Source of the DNA: Franzmannia pantelleriensis
GTDB taxonomy: Bacteria; Pseudomonadota; Gammaproteobacteria; Pseudomonadales; Halomonadaceae
Direction: 5' to 3'
Length of the DNA stretch: 64,000 bases
Assembly (NCBI RefSeq): GCF_900102875.1
Contig: NZ_FNGH01000002.1
Coordinates: 419,538-483,537 of the forward strand
Position numbers and translations under genes: made by a program
Part shown: positions 25,577 through 34,743 of the stretch, piece after piece
How positions within the stretch are numbered: position 1 is the stretch's first letter
Layout: the number at the start of each line of letters is the position of its first letter
The notes under the pieces: generated by a model
What the model was told of the DNA's origin: nothing
The model's database searches: none
What the model saw: the letters and a program-made list of their open reading frames with translations, nothing else

Positions 25577-26936
25577 GTGGTGGCTCGGGACCATGCTGGC
25601 GCTGTTGCCGCTGGGCCCAGTGCATGCCTCCACCACGCTGCTGTCGGTTTGCTCCGCGCCACCAGCAGTGAGCGAGCCGAACGGCCAGCGCGCGCTGTAT
25701 GCCAGCCGAGGGGAGGAGATCTGGTTGACCTGGTCTGAGCACGGTGACCTGCCGCTGGGATGTCATGGGCTGGCGCTGCCGGTGCCCGCCGAGTCGATCC
25801 GCTGGGTGGGGCCGGCGGAGCGCCCCGCCGACGTCGACCTGCCCCGCGAGCTGACCCTGCAGGGCGACATGGCAGCGAGTGATGTCAACGTCAGCGAAGT
25901 GATCTGGCACCTCGCCGAGCCGCCCGCCGATAGTGCGCCTGCCCAGGATGTACCGCTACAACACCCCCAAAGCCCCGACGAGGATGCCAGCGCGCCGCGC
26001 TCGGCGTGGATATGGTCGCCCGAGGCGTGGCAGTCAGCCGCGGACTCATTGTGGGCGCTGGCCGAACGCGAGCACCTCGATACCCTCTACCTGACGCTGC
26101 CGGTCTCCGCCGACGGCGAGCTGGAAACGCCAAGCGCGGTGAGCGAGTTTGTCAGCGAGGCCTCGCGGCGCGGCATCGGTATCTGGCCGGTGATCGGCGA
26201 CCCCCGCGATGTGCTGTCAGAGAGTCTCCCGGCGCTGCTCAATCGTGTCGCCGCCTATCGTGACTACAACCGCTCGGTGCCGCCGCAGGCGCGGCTAGAC
26301 GGGCTGCAGCTGGATATCGAGCCCTACCTGCTGGCCGGTTTCGCGCTGGGGGGCGACCACTGGCGGGAGCGCTATATCGCGACCATCCGCGAAGCGCATG
26401 CCACCCTCGACGGCGAGATGCCCTTGGATCTGGTAGTGCCGGTGTGGTGGGGCACTCACCCCGCCTGGGGCAAACGTTGGCTCGATGCGTTGCCTGACGG
26501 CAAACTGAGCATCACGGTCATGAATTACCGCACCGATCGCGACGCGCTGCGGCGGGGTGCCCGGCCCTTCCTGGCCTGGGGCAGCGAGCATGGGGTGCCG
26601 ATTCGCATGGCCCTGGAGAGCGGGCCACTGCCAGATGAAACCCGGCTGACTTTCTCCTCGCAGGCCGCCAGTGCCGAGGGCGACAAAGGCCAGCTATGGT
26701 TGTTCGAGCAGCTCTCGCCGCCGCTGCTGGTACTGCTGGATGAACCTCACGCCGGCCTGCCGGGCACTCCCTTTGTGCAGGTACGCGAAAGCACCTTCGC
26801 CGGGGCCAACCTGACCTTCGACGGCGACCAGGCGCGGCTCAACGCCGTAGCCAACGCCCTGACCCATGAGTGGCAGCAGCAGTGGCCGTCCTTCGACGGT
26901 ATCGCCGTGCACGGCCTGGACGCGGTCTACTGGTAG
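25560..26936 (+). CDS. Secreted TIM-barrel protein, DUF3142-like
   Basis: A 458-residue protein with a signal peptide (MKAMDKWWLGTMLALLPLGPVHA). The C-terminal half has a glycosidase-like barrel with RLDGLQLDIEPYLLAG (about residues 245-260), resembling the D-x-x-D-x-E active motif of family-18 hydrolases, followed by VVPVWWGTHPAW and ITVMNYRT. I assign it to the DUF3142 group by memory of this pattern. It overlaps the 5'-nucleotidase gene by 17 bases, so the two are translationally coupled. The start may instead be the ATG at 25569. Substrate unknown. Confidence 0.65.
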   Translation: MKAMDKWWLGTMLALLPLGPVHASTTLLSVCSAPPAVSEPNGQRALYASRGEEIWLTWSEHGDLPLGCHGLALPVPAESIRWVGPAERPADVDLPRELTLQGDMAASDVNVSEVIWHLAEPPADSAPAQDVPLQHPQSPDEDASAPRSAWIWSPEAWQSAADSLWALAEREHLDTLYLTLPVSADGELETPSAVSEFVSEASRRGIGIWPVIGDPRDVLSESLPALLNRVAAYRDYNRSVPPQARLDGLQLDIEPYLLAGFALGGDHWRERYIATIREAHATLDGEMPLDLVVPVWWGTHPAWGKRWLDALPDGKLSITVMNYRTDRDALRRGARPFLAWGSEHGVPIRMALESGPLPDETRLTFSSQAASAEGDKGQLWLFEQLSPPLLVLLDEPHAGLPGTPFVQVRESTFAGANLTFDGDQARLNAVANALTHEWQQQWPSFDGIAVHGLDAVYW

Positions 26937-26975
26937 TCTGGCATGGTGGGGGGCGCAGCATGCCAGCCGCCGCGC

Positions 26976-27773
26976 TCAGCTGGTCAGGCACTCGACCAGA
27001 GGGCCATGCCGATCAGGGTGGGTGACCAGCAGACTGCGCCACTCCTGCGGCGACGAATTGCCACTCAGGTCGGTGACGATACAGCCCGCCTCGCGGGCGA
27101 TGACGATGGCGGCGGCAATGTCCCACCATTCCAGCTTGGCTCCTTGTGACCAGAAGGCATCAAAACGTCCGAGTGCCACGTAGGCGATTTCCAGTGCAGC
27201 GGAGCCGGGGCTGCGGATCCCCGACACCTGTGGCATGAGATGCGCCATCTGGCGGCAGCTGAGCGGGCAGTCGCCCTTGCCGTGGTAGGGCAGGCAGGTG
27301 CCCACCAGCATTTCGTTGAGTGGTCTGGCGGAGCGCAGGCCCAAGCGCTGACCGCCCAGGAAGGCGCCCCGTCCGCGAACGGCCCACAGCATTTCATCGA
27401 GCAGCGGCTGGTAGACCACGCCGATCAGCAGTTCATCGCCGTGCTCCACGGCGATGGAGACGGAGAAGTGCGGCACCTTGTGAAGAAAATTGTTGGTGCC
27501 GTCCAGTGGGTCGATGACCACGGTCAGCTCGCCGCCTTGGCCAGCGGTGATGCCGCTCTCCTCGCCAAGAAAACCCACCTCGGGATGTGTTTCGCGAATC
27601 GTGTCGATGATCGCCTGCTCCGCGGCCCGATCGAAGTGGGTCACGAAGTCCGAGGCCCCCTTGCTGTCGAACGAGATGGTGCCGGCGGTTTGATAGCCAT
27701 CCCGCAGGATATCACCGGCCGCTCTGGCCGCGCGTTGCAGGCTATCGGTTAGGGTGTCGAGGTCGTCGTTCAT
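26976..27773 (-). CDS. Inositol-monophosphatase-family phosphatase (SuhB-like)
   Basis: A 265-residue magnesium-dependent, lithium-sensitive-type phosphatase. Metal-binding motifs are in place: GEESG (about residues 69-73), VIDPLDGTNNFLHKVPHFSVSIAV (85-108) and EWWDIAAAIVIAREAGC near 215. Possible substrates are inositol phosphate, fructose-1,6-bisphosphate or PAP; SuhB also has a transcriptional role in gammaproteobacteria, but this copy may be a second paralog. AAGGAG precedes the ATG by 5 bases. It is followed upstream (on its strand) by the glycosyltransferase gene. Confidence 0.9.
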   Translation of the reverse strand: MNDDLDTLTDSLQRAARAAGDILRDGYQTAGTISFDSKGASDFVTHFDRAAEQAIIDTIRETHPEVGFLGEESGITAGQGGELTVVIDPLDGTNNFLHKVPHFSVSIAVEHGDELLIGVVYQPLLDEMLWAVRGRGAFLGGQRLGLRSARPLNEMLVGTCLPYHGKGDCPLSCRQMAHLMPQVSGIRSPGSAALEIAYVALGRFDAFWSQGAKLEWWDIAAAIVIAREAGCIVTDLSGNSSPQEWRSLLVTHPDRHGPLVECLTS

Positions 27774-27824
27774 TTGAGCTCCTTGCGTGACGGTGTTGGG
27801 CGAGAGACCCTGACTGGATTCGCT

Positions 27825-29057
27825 TTAGTCTTGCGCTCGAGATATCAGTGGTGCTGCTGCCGAGTCGCTAGACAGCGCCTCGATGACATTCATGCTAGGC
27901 CCTTGATCCATGCATATCCGTGCATAGAGTGTGGCCAGCTCGGCGCCCTTGGCGTCCTCGTGCCAGCCTTCGGAATACGCTACGCCGCGCTGTGCCAGCT
28001 CACTGCGCAGCGTCTCGTCTGCCAGCAAGCGATTCACTTTGGCGGCGAAATCGTCGAGATCCTCGTCGGCAATCAGGCAGCCCTCGCCATCCACCAGCAC
28101 GTCGCGGGTGCCCATGATGGCGGTGGAGACCACCGGGGTGCCTAACGCCAGGGCCTCCAGCAGCACCAGCCCCTGGGTCTCAGTGCGCGAGGCGAAAACG
28201 AAGACATCGGCGGCGCGATAGGCGGCTTGCAACTGACCATGGCGATCCAGATAGCCGAGGAAGCGCACGGCGTAGGTGATGCCGATCTGCCGCGCGCGGC
28301 GGGCCAGCTCCGCGCGGGCCGGCCCCTCGCCGGTGATGATCAGGCGCGTATCCGGGTGCTCGGCGAGTATCCGTGGCAGTAGGTCGATCAGGAAGGTGAT
28401 GTTCTTCTCGAAGGCCAGGCGGCCAACGAACAGCAGCAGACGGGCGTTGACCGGCAGGTCATAGCGGGCGCGAAAGTCCTCGTGCTGGTCGGGGTGGCAG
28501 AAACGCTCCAGCGCCAGGCCGGTGGGGATCACTGCGATAGGGGACGTGACGCCATAGCCTTCCAGCGTCTCGCGCATGGCATGGGAGGGCGCTACCAGTG
28601 CTGCGAGCCGGCGGCACTGGCGCACCGAGAGGCGCCGGGCAATAAAGCGTAGCCAGCCACTCGGCACGCCGCGTACATAGTGGGGCAGATAGGCCTCGAA
28701 CAGGGTGTGATAGGTCGCCATAGCGGGGCAGCCCAGTCGCCGCGCCAGTGCCGTGCCGGCATAGTGGGCGACGAATGGGGTGTGAATATGCACCAGGTCG
28801 AAGCTCTCGGCGGCGAGGCGTGGCGTCAGTGCCAGCACCTTGCGGTAGTGCATCATGCGGTCTTCGGGAGAGTTCGCCACGCCGCGCGAGACGACGCGCA
28901 GCACGTTTGGTTCATCCAACTGCCCTACGGGGTACTCCGGACATATCAGGGTGACAGAGTGGCCGAGCCGCTCCAGCGCATCGCGAAAGCTGGCGATGGA
29001 CGTGGCGACACCGTTGATGCGCGGGAAGTAGACGTCGGAGAGCATCAGTATCTTCAT
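27825..29057 (-). CDS. Glycosyltransferase family 4 (GT-B) enzyme
   Basis: A 410-residue retaining glycosyltransferase. It starts MKILMLSDVYFPRINGVATSI, with an acceptor-side domain containing VHIHTPFVAHYAG. The nucleotide-sugar domain has LLFVGRLAFEKN and the EX7E-type motif in ASRTETQGLVLLEALALGTPVV. Related enzymes mannosylate or glucosylate lipids or polysaccharides. The 12 codons upstream of 29057 (to 29093) are not conserved in character. It lies 51 bases upstream of the SuhB-like gene on the same strand. Confidence 0.88.
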   Translation of the reverse strand: MKILMLSDVYFPRINGVATSIASFRDALERLGHSVTLICPEYPVGQLDEPNVLRVVSRGVANSPEDRMMHYRKVLALTPRLAAESFDLVHIHTPFVAHYAGTALARRLGCPAMATYHTLFEAYLPHYVRGVPSGWLRFIARRLSVRQCRRLAALVAPSHAMRETLEGYGVTSPIAVIPTGLALERFCHPDQHEDFRARYDLPVNARLLLFVGRLAFEKNITFLIDLLPRILAEHPDTRLIITGEGPARAELARRARQIGITYAVRFLGYLDRHGQLQAAYRAADVFVFASRTETQGLVLLEALALGTPVVSTAIMGTRDVLVDGEGCLIADEDLDDFAAKVNRLLADETLRSELAQRGVAYSEGWHEDAKGAELATLYARICMDQGPSMNVIEALSSDSAAAPLISRAQD

Positions 29058-29170
29058 CTGAGAGGGCTCGGCATGGCGGCTGATATAGGCCATCCTGCGT
29101 GCTCACGGTGACGTCATGGTGACAATGGCGTGGGGTCTTCACGAAGCGTGCAGCCGGACAAGGAGGCAAG

Positions 29171-29500
29171 ATGAGCAACGGTCCTTACTATCAGGGCAGC
29201 TGTGAGTGTGGCGCGGTGACGCTGCTGGCCACCGCCGAGCCGCTGGCGCAAGGTCGTGACCAACGAGGGCTGGGCTGGCTGGTGCTGGACGCGGCGGCGC
29301 TGCAGATCAGCGCTGGACTCGAGGCCCTGGAGACCGAGACGCTTGGCGCTGGCCATGAGTGCCGGCGTTGCCGGCACTGCCAGCAGCGGCTGTTCGTCGA
29401 GGGCGATGCGCTGACGCTGATTGCCGATGCACTGTTAACGGCCGAGGCGGAACCGCCCGGCGACGTACTGGCCGAGCGATTGCCCTGGCGGCTATATTGA
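29171..29500 (+). CDS. Small cysteine-rich protein, CENP-V/GFA-like
   Basis: A 109-residue protein starting MSNGPYYQGSCECGAVTLLA. The CxCGAV motif near residue 11 and CRRCRHCQQRLF near 66 resemble the zinc-binding cysteines of the GFA/CENP-V fold, although the spacing is shorter than in classical members. AAGGAGG lies just before the ATG. It is followed closely by the GST gene, which would suit a glutathione-linked role; that is inference. The region in between (DQRGLGWLVLDAAALQI) is not diagnostic. Confidence 0.6.
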   Translation: MSNGPYYQGSCECGAVTLLATAEPLAQGRDQRGLGWLVLDAAALQISAGLEALETETLGAGHECRRCRHCQQRLFVEGDALTLIADALLTAEAEPPGDVLAERLPWRLY

Positions 29501-29530
29501 AGGGCCATGCCGCCATCGCAAGGATCGCTA

Positions 29531-30226
29531 ATGTATCGTCTGCACATTGCCAACAAGCACTACTCCTCCTGGTCGCTGCGCCCCTGGGTGCTGATGCGTG
29601 AGCTGGCGATTCCCTTCGAGGAGCAGCTCAGCGCCTTCGACCCCGACTCGAGTTGGACGCGTTTTCGCGACTTCTCCCCGACCGGGCTGGTGCCATGCCT
29701 GGTAGATGACGAGCAGGTGGTGTGGGAGTCGCTGGCCATCGTCGAGTATCTTGCCGAGCGGCACCCCGGGGTATGGCCGGCGGATAGCGCGGCGCGGGCC
29801 TGGGCGCGCTGTGCCAGCGCCGAGATGCACGCCGGCTTTGCGGCGCTGCGCAGCCAGTGCCCGATGAGCTGTGGTGTGAGGGTGCGGCTGGAGCGCCATG
29901 ATGAGGCGCTGCGTCGCGATCTGGCACGACTGGACGAGCTCTGGGAGCAGGGGGTGACGCGCTTCGGTGGTCCCTTCCTGGGCGGCGAGGCGTTCAGCGC
30001 CGTGGATGCGTTCTTCGCGCCGGTGGCGTTTCGCGTGCAGACCTTCGCGCTACCGCTGGCCGAGGCATCGCTGGCCTATGTCGAACGACTGCTGGCCTTG
30101 CCCGCCATGCAGCAGTGGTATGCCGAGGCGCTGGTCGAGCCGTGGATCGATCCGCAGCATGAAGCGGAGGCCGAGGCTGGGGGTACGCTGCTGGCCGACT
30201 ATCGCGAGCCTAGGCCAGGCGCTTGA
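29531..30226 (+). CDS. Glutathione S-transferase family protein
   Basis: A 231-residue GST with an N-terminal thioredoxin-like domain (MYRLHIANKHYSSWSLRPWVLMREL, with the SSWSLR active-site loop; cis-Pro region LVPCLVDDEQVVWESLAIVEYLAE near residues 50-73) and an all-helical C-terminal domain. It resembles the subgroup of small bacterial GSTs with a serine near the N-terminus. AAGGA precedes ATG 29531 by 6 bases. Its 3' end overlaps the convergent CDF gene by 17 bases. Confidence 0.88.
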   Translation: MYRLHIANKHYSSWSLRPWVLMRELAIPFEEQLSAFDPDSSWTRFRDFSPTGLVPCLVDDEQVVWESLAIVEYLAERHPGVWPADSAARAWARCASAEMHAGFAALRSQCPMSCGVRVRLERHDEALRRDLARLDELWEQGVTRFGGPFLGGEAFSAVDAFFAPVAFRVQTFALPLAEASLAYVERLLALPAMQQWYAEALVEPWIDPQHEAEAEAGGTLLADYREPRPGA

Positions 30227-31343
30227 CCTCGACCTGATCGAACCACTCGATGTCTTTCGCCCGCTCGCCCAACTGCTCGATCACTGCGGGGCTTGAGAAG
30301 GGGGCCTGCTCGTCGAGACACACCACCACCGTGACGGCCCCCTCCAGATAGTGCAGCTCGATCTCGCGTATCGCGTTCCAGACCTCGAGGGGTTGCCAGC
30401 GCTCGGCCAGGGCCGCCTCGACGTCGGGGCGCAGCGGCAGGCCGGGGAAGCGGCTGGGATCGCCTTCGCCGGCGTCGTCTTCCGGATCGATATGGAAGGT
30501 GAGGTCGGTCAGTGCCGGAAACGCCCGGCGTAGACGCCGGCTCACCTCGTTACCGATCTCATGGCCCTCCGAGACGCTGATCCGGGGTGAGACCACCACG
30601 TGCAGGTCGAGCATGGTGCGCCCGGCGGAGAGGCGGGTGCGCAGGTCGTGGATGCCGGTAACGCCGGGCACGCTTAGGGCTTCATCGCGCATTGCCTGCT
30701 GGGTGCTCACCGGTAGGGCGGTATCGATCAGTTCGCGGCCGGCGTCCCACAGCAGGCTCCAACCGACCTTGCCGACCAATAGCCCGACGATCACCGCGGC
30801 GAGGGTATCCAGCCAGCCGTAGCCCCACTGGGTACCCAGCATTGCCAGGATGACCACCGCGGTAGAGAACACATCGGAGCGTGAATGCCAGGCGTTGGCC
30901 TCCAGCAGGCGAGACTGGGTACGCCGCGCCACTCGCATGGTGGCATGGTAGAGCGCCTCCTTGGCGAGCAGTGTCGCCAAGGCGATACCGACGGCCCAGT
31001 AGCCGGGAGGAGGAATCGCGGCGCTCGAGAGCAGGCGCTCGAGGCTCGACCAGGCGATGGCCCCGGCGACGAAGATCAGCATGCTGCCCAGGAACAGGGT
31101 CGCCAGAGTTTCGATGCGGCCATGACCGTAGGGGTGGTCGTGGTCCGGCCCCTGTTGCCCATAGTGGGTGGCGGCCAGCACGAAGCCATCGGTAATCAGG
31201 TCGGAGAAGGAGTGAATGCCGTCGGCGATCAGTGCGGTGGAGCTCACCATCACCCCGACAATCACCTTGACGAGGCCCACCAGGCCATCGACCCAGATGG
31301 CCAATATCGTGATACCGCGGGTGGCGCGTTGGTCGGCAGTCAT
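30210..31343 (-). CDS. Cation diffusion facilitator (CDF) efflux transporter
   Basis: A 377-residue inner-membrane metal/proton antiporter with about six spans. The first metal-site region SSTALIADGIHSFSDLITDGFVL (about residues 32-54) holds the HxxxD pair, and AWHSRSDVFSTAVVIL (about 150-165) holds the second. The C-terminal cytoplasmic domain (HVVVSPRISVSEGHEIGNEV) binds regulatory metal. Substrate may be Zn, Fe, Mn or Co. The spacing HxxxD/HxxxD cannot fix specificity by eye. No partner gene is adjacent. Confidence 0.88.
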   Translation of the reverse strand: MTADQRATRGITILAIWVDGLVGLVKVIVGVMVSSTALIADGIHSFSDLITDGFVLAATHYGQQGPDHDHPYGHGRIETLATLFLGSMLIFVAGAIAWSSLERLLSSAAIPPPGYWAVGIALATLLAKEALYHATMRVARRTQSRLLEANAWHSRSDVFSTAVVILAMLGTQWGYGWLDTLAAVIVGLLVGKVGWSLLWDAGRELIDTALPVSTQQAMRDEALSVPGVTGIHDLRTRLSAGRTMLDLHVVVSPRISVSEGHEIGNEVSRRLRRAFPALTDLTFHIDPEDDAGEGDPSRFPGLPLRPDVEAALAERWQPLEVWNAIREIELHYLEGAVTVVVCLDEQAPFSSPAVIEQLGERAKDIEWFDQVEVKRLA

Positions 31344-31453
31344 GGTCAGGTACGGTCTGCTCGGGTCGCTCGACGATGCATGCTCGTCGTAGTCGTATGA
31401 TCAATGGCTAAATAGTACCGAATCAGTCCTGTATGAGCAATATCGTCGTGTGC

Positions 31454-32482
31454 TCAACATAACGCCTGTTGCGCCTCTGGCAAGCTGACCTCCGAGCCGG
31501 ACGGCAGCGCCGCAGAGGGCGCTTTCAACCAGGCGGCGATATCGGCCTCGGTACGCTGGCGCTGGGTGTAGCGGGTCAGCATATGGTAGCCGTCAGGGTA
31601 AAGTGCCAATCGCCATGCAGCCTGGCGGCGCTCCGGTAGCCGCTCGAGCAGGGCGCACATCGCCTCCGGTGGAATCACTTGGTCGTTGTCGCCGTACAGC
31701 AGCAGGGTGGGGCCGGGAAGGTCGGCAGCACTCTCCAGCGCCCGGTCCATGGCCTGGGTCACACCGTAGAGGGTATCGACGCGTGCGCTGCGCAGGATGC
31801 GGGCGTCCTTGGCCAGCTTGGCCATGATCTCGGGGTCGTCGGTGGGTTCGATGCCCAGCCGCTCGGCGGTGCGTGCCGAGAAGGCCGTGTCGGGAATAAG
31901 CCGCACGGCCAACCACAAGCTGGCGCGCTGATACCAGGGCATCGCCTCTTGCCCCCAAACTGCCGGGGCGATCAGCACGCTGCCGTCCACCGGCGGCGGG
32001 GTGTCACGACTCATCGCGAGCATTACCAGCGCTCCACCCATGCTCTTTCCGACCAGGTAGAGTGGCGTCTCCGGGTGGCGCTCACGGAGCAGTCGGGCGA
32101 GCAGATCAATGTCGTCGACCATTCGCTGATGGCCGGCCCACAGGCGGCGCTGGCGAGTGACGCCGAAGCCGCGTTGATCATAGGCGTATACTGCGATGTT
32201 GTGCTCGGTCAGCGCCGCGGCCAATACATCGAAGCTGCCGCCGTGATCGTTGAAGCCGTGCACCGCCAGCACGATAGCGTCAGGAGCGTCACCGTCCGGG
32301 CTCCAGTGCCACAGCGGCAGGCGGTAGCCGTCCTCGGCGGTCACGAAGTCACCATCCAGCTGAGGAGTGGCGGGCCCGGGCCCCGGTGGCTGCAGGGTGG
32401 CACCACCACCGCATCCCGCCAACAGCATCAGCAGGGGCAGTAACACGGTCACTAGGGAGCGGAATGGCGGCTTGCCTGACAT
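31454..32482 (-). CDS. Alpha/beta-hydrolase lipoprotein (monoacylglycerol-lipase-like)
   Basis: A 342-residue protein with a lipoprotein signal (LVTVLLPLLMLLAGC; lipobox LAGC near residue 23). It then has an alpha/beta-hydrolase domain: VLAVHGFNDHGGSFD (oxyanion region), nucleophile elbow VGKSMGGALV and late catalytic His in PDGYHMLTR. Its ATG at 32482 overlaps the TGA of the upstream radical SAM gene by one base (TGATG), so it is translationally coupled and probably SOS co-regulated. It likely acts on lipids at the cell envelope. Confidence 0.87.
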   Translation of the reverse strand: MSGKPPFRSLVTVLLPLLMLLAGCGGGATLQPPGPGPATPQLDGDFVTAEDGYRLPLWHWSPDGDAPDAIVLAVHGFNDHGGSFDVLAAALTEHNIAVYAYDQRGFGVTRQRRLWAGHQRMVDDIDLLARLLRERHPETPLYLVGKSMGGALVMLAMSRDTPPPVDGSVLIAPAVWGQEAMPWYQRASLWLAVRLIPDTAFSARTAERLGIEPTDDPEIMAKLAKDARILRSARVDTLYGVTQAMDRALESAADLPGPTLLLYGDNDQVIPPEAMCALLERLPERRQAAWRLALYPDGYHMLTRYTQRQRTEADIAAWLKAPSAALPSGSEVSLPEAQQALC

Positions 32483-33564
32483 CAAAGGAACAGATCGCCT
32501 TGTGCAGTGGGTGGTCTGAACTGGCTGCAATCGAGGCCTTCGTCGATGCGCTCGGCCATGCCCAAGCGGCGCCGGGCGTGGTGAAAGCGCTGTCCCAGCA
32601 TATCGGCGAAGACGCCCTCGCCGCGGAAACGATGCCCGAAGCGGCCGTCGTAGTCCTTACCGCCGCGGCACTGGCGGATCAGGCTCATCACCTTGGCGGC
32701 GCGCTCGGGGTAGTGAGCCTCGAGCCAGGCTTCGAACAGTGGCGCCACCTCGTGGGGCAGGCGCAGCAGCATCCAGCCGGCGGTGCGCGCACCGGCGCGG
32801 CTGGCGGCATCCAGCAGCGATTCTAACTCATGGTCGTTGAGCCCGGGAATCATCGGCGAGAGCAGCGCCCCCACCGGCACCCCGACGGTGTTGAGTTCGC
32901 GCATCACCCTTAGCCGCGCCTGGGGCGAGGCGGTGCGTGGCTCCAGGCTGCGCTTGAGGTCGGCGTCCAGGCTGGTGAGGCTGACGAAGACCCGCACCAG
33001 GCGCCGTTCGGCCATCTCGGCCAGCAGTTCGCTGTCGCGCAGGATCAGCGCGCTCTTGGTCACCAGGGTGACCGGGTGGCGGCAGGCCAGCAGTAGCTCG
33101 AGAAGTCGTCGGGTCGTCTGCCGCTGTGCCTCGATGGGCTGGTAGCAGTCGGTATTGCCGGATAGGTTGATCGGTCGACATACATAGCCCGGCTTGCACA
33201 GCTCCTCCTCGAGGCGCTCCACCAGCCCGCTCTTGGCGATCAGCTTGGTCTCGAAGTCGAGCCCCGGCGACAGGTCCCAGTAGGCGTGGCTGGGCCGTGC
33301 ATAGCAGTAGATGCAGCCGTGCTCGCAGCCGCGGTAGGGGTTGATTGAACGGTCGAAGCCCAGGTCCGGCGAGCGATTCCACGACAGCGCCGTCTTGGGG
33401 CGCTCTTCGCGCACCTCGGTGGCCAGTGTCGCGGGTGCCTCCTCCTGCCACCAGCCATCGTCGAACGCTTCGCTGTGGGTGGGGGCGAAGCGATTGTGAG
33501 GGTCATAGGTGGCACCGCGGCCCTTGAACGGAGCATCCCCCGCGACGTGGTGTGAGGCGGACAT
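32482..33564 (-). CDS. PA0069-family radical SAM protein
   Basis: A 360-residue radical SAM enzyme with the 4Fe-4S cysteines in RGCEHGCIYCYARP (about residues 68-81), spaced CxxxCxxC. The SAM-binding glycine-rich area and TLVTKSALILRDSELL follow the spore-photoproduct-lyase-like branch. The ATG at 33564 follows GAGG by 8-9 bases and lies directly downstream of a LexA-like box; much longer readings of this frame into the cobT region are antisense artefacts. The PA0069 homolog of Pseudomonas aeruginosa is, as I recall, part of the LexA regulon, so a DNA-damage role is plausible. Its exact reaction is unknown. Confidence 0.88.
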   Translation of the reverse strand: MSASHHVAGDAPFKGRGATYDPHNRFAPTHSEAFDDGWWQEEAPATLATEVREERPKTALSWNRSPDLGFDRSINPYRGCEHGCIYCYARPSHAYWDLSPGLDFETKLIAKSGLVERLEEELCKPGYVCRPINLSGNTDCYQPIEAQRQTTRRLLELLLACRHPVTLVTKSALILRDSELLAEMAERRLVRVFVSLTSLDADLKRSLEPRTASPQARLRVMRELNTVGVPVGALLSPMIPGLNDHELESLLDAASRAGARTAGWMLLRLPHEVAPLFEAWLEAHYPERAAKVMSLIRQCRGGKDYDGRFGHRFRGEGVFADMLGQRFHHARRRLGMAERIDEGLDCSQFRPPTAQGDLFL

Positions 33565-33583
33565 CGTTGGCACCTCGCTGTTT

Positions 33584-33603
33584 ATGTGTATGAATATACA
33601 GTA
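33584..33603 (-). promoter_or_regulatory. LexA-type SOS box of the radical SAM/lipase operon
   Basis: On the minus strand the site reads TACTGTATATTCATACACAT, against the enterobacterial LexA consensus TACTGTATATATATACAGTA. The core is CTGT-N8-ACAC, one mismatch from CTGT-N8-ACAG. It is 20 bases upstream of the radical SAM start codon and overlaps the likely promoter. Confidence 0.72.
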
Positions 33604-33693
33604 TAGGGGTGTTGTGTTCCGCTGCAAGGTAACGGCGACGGTGACTCTGTTACCATTGGCGCCTTTCTCGGTTCCCCCGGCCAGGAGCGGCAC

Positions 33694-34740
33694 GTGAGCG
33701 ACGCCCTTTATTCCCCTCCCAACCTCGACAGCGCCAGTGCGGCGCGTGCCAGGGAGCATCTCGATAGCCTGACCAAGCCCCCCGGCAGCATGGGGCGGTT
33801 GGAGGCGCTGGTGGAACAGCTGGCCGGCATTCGCGGCGAGCCCTTTCCGCGGGTATCGCCTCCGGGGGTGCTGGTATTCGCTGCCGATCACGGCGTGGCC
33901 GCCGAGGGTGTCTCGGCGTTTCCCCAGGCGGTGACTGCGCAGATGGTGGCCAACTTCGTCGCCGGTGGGGCGGCGATCAACGTTTTTGCACGGCAGATCG
34001 GGGCGCGCCTGGAGGTCATCGATGTCGGCGTCGCTGCTCCCCTTGAGGGGCCTGTCGTCATTGATGAGAAGATCGGTCCCGGCACGGCCAACTTCGCCGT
34101 CGAGGATGCCATGAGCCGCGACCAGGCGTTGGCCGCCATGGCCGCCGGTCGACGCGCCAGTGGGCGTGCGGTGGAGGCCGGCTGTCGCTGCCTCATCGTC
34201 GGTGAGATGGGCATCGCCAACACCACCGCCAGCAGTGCGCTGCTGGCGGTGCTGAGCGGCAGGCCGGTGGCCGAGCTGGTCGGGCGTGGCACCGGCGTCG
34301 ACGATGCCGGCCTGGCCCACAAGCGTGCCGTGATCGAGGCGGCCATCGCCGCCCGGGCACCGGACGCCGGCGACCCGCTGGCGGTGCTGGCGAGCCTGGG
34401 GGGCTTCGAGATTGCCGCCATGGCCGGGGCCTTTATGGAGGGTGCGGCGCGGCGAGTGCCGCTGCTGGTGGATGGCTTTATAGCAACGGTGGCGGCGCTG
34501 TTGGCGTGTCGATTGGTGCCTGAGCTGCGCGACTATCTGATCTTCGCCCACCGCTCCCATGAAGCGGGGCATGGCGCGGCGCTGGCGGCCCTGGAGGCGA
34601 TCCCGCTGCTCGACCTCGAGCTGCGCCTCGGCGAGGGCAGCGGCGCGGCGCTGGCGTTTCCGCTGCTCGAGGCGGCCTGCCGCATGCTAAGCGAGATGGC
34701 CACCTTCGAGGCCGCCGGCATCAGCGCCGGCCCGGCCTAG
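33694..34740 (+). CDS. cobT: Nicotinate-nucleotide-dimethylbenzimidazole phosphoribosyltransferase
   Basis: CobT makes alpha-ribazole phosphate from dimethylbenzimidazole and nicotinate mononucleotide, the first step of the lower-ligand branch. The 348-residue length fits, as do LDSLTKPPGSMGRLEALVEQLAGI, VLVFAADHGVAAEGVSAFPQ and GEMGIANTTASSALLA; the catalytic glutamate sits near the C-terminus. The start is a GTG with AGGAG 6 bases upstream. It opens a plus-strand series continuing to the CobU-like gene, though a minus-strand gene interrupts at 35.8 kb. No riboswitch is visible upstream. Confidence 0.95.
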   Translation: MSDALYSPPNLDSASAARAREHLDSLTKPPGSMGRLEALVEQLAGIRGEPFPRVSPPGVLVFAADHGVAAEGVSAFPQAVTAQMVANFVAGGAAINVFARQIGARLEVIDVGVAAPLEGPVVIDEKIGPGTANFAVEDAMSRDQALAAMAAGRRASGRAVEAGCRCLIVGEMGIANTTASSALLAVLSGRPVAELVGRGTGVDDAGLAHKRAVIEAAIAARAPDAGDPLAVLASLGGFEIAAMAGAFMEGAARRVPLLVDGFIATVAALLACRLVPELRDYLIFAHRSHEAGHGAALAALEAIPLLDLELRLGEGSGAALAFPLLEAACRMLSEMATFEAAGISAGPA

Positions 34741-34743
34741 CGG

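Noticed and set aside
29531..30226. Joint operon of the cysteine-rich GFA-like gene and GST as a formaldehyde detoxification system
   Set aside because: The GFA cysteine spacing is atypical and no formaldehyde or glutathione-adduct dehydrogenase is nearby; adjacency alone is not enough.
33565..33693. Possible riboswitch in front of cobT
   Set aside because: No B12 box, CCCCCGCAACGG or other cobalamin riboswitch element is present in this gap; it holds the SOS box and an ordinary promoter region.
33565..34572. Long upstream extension of the radical SAM frame through cobT
   Set aside because: The first 336 residues are antisense to cobT and have no domain character, while the SOS box and ribosome-binding site both point to 33564.
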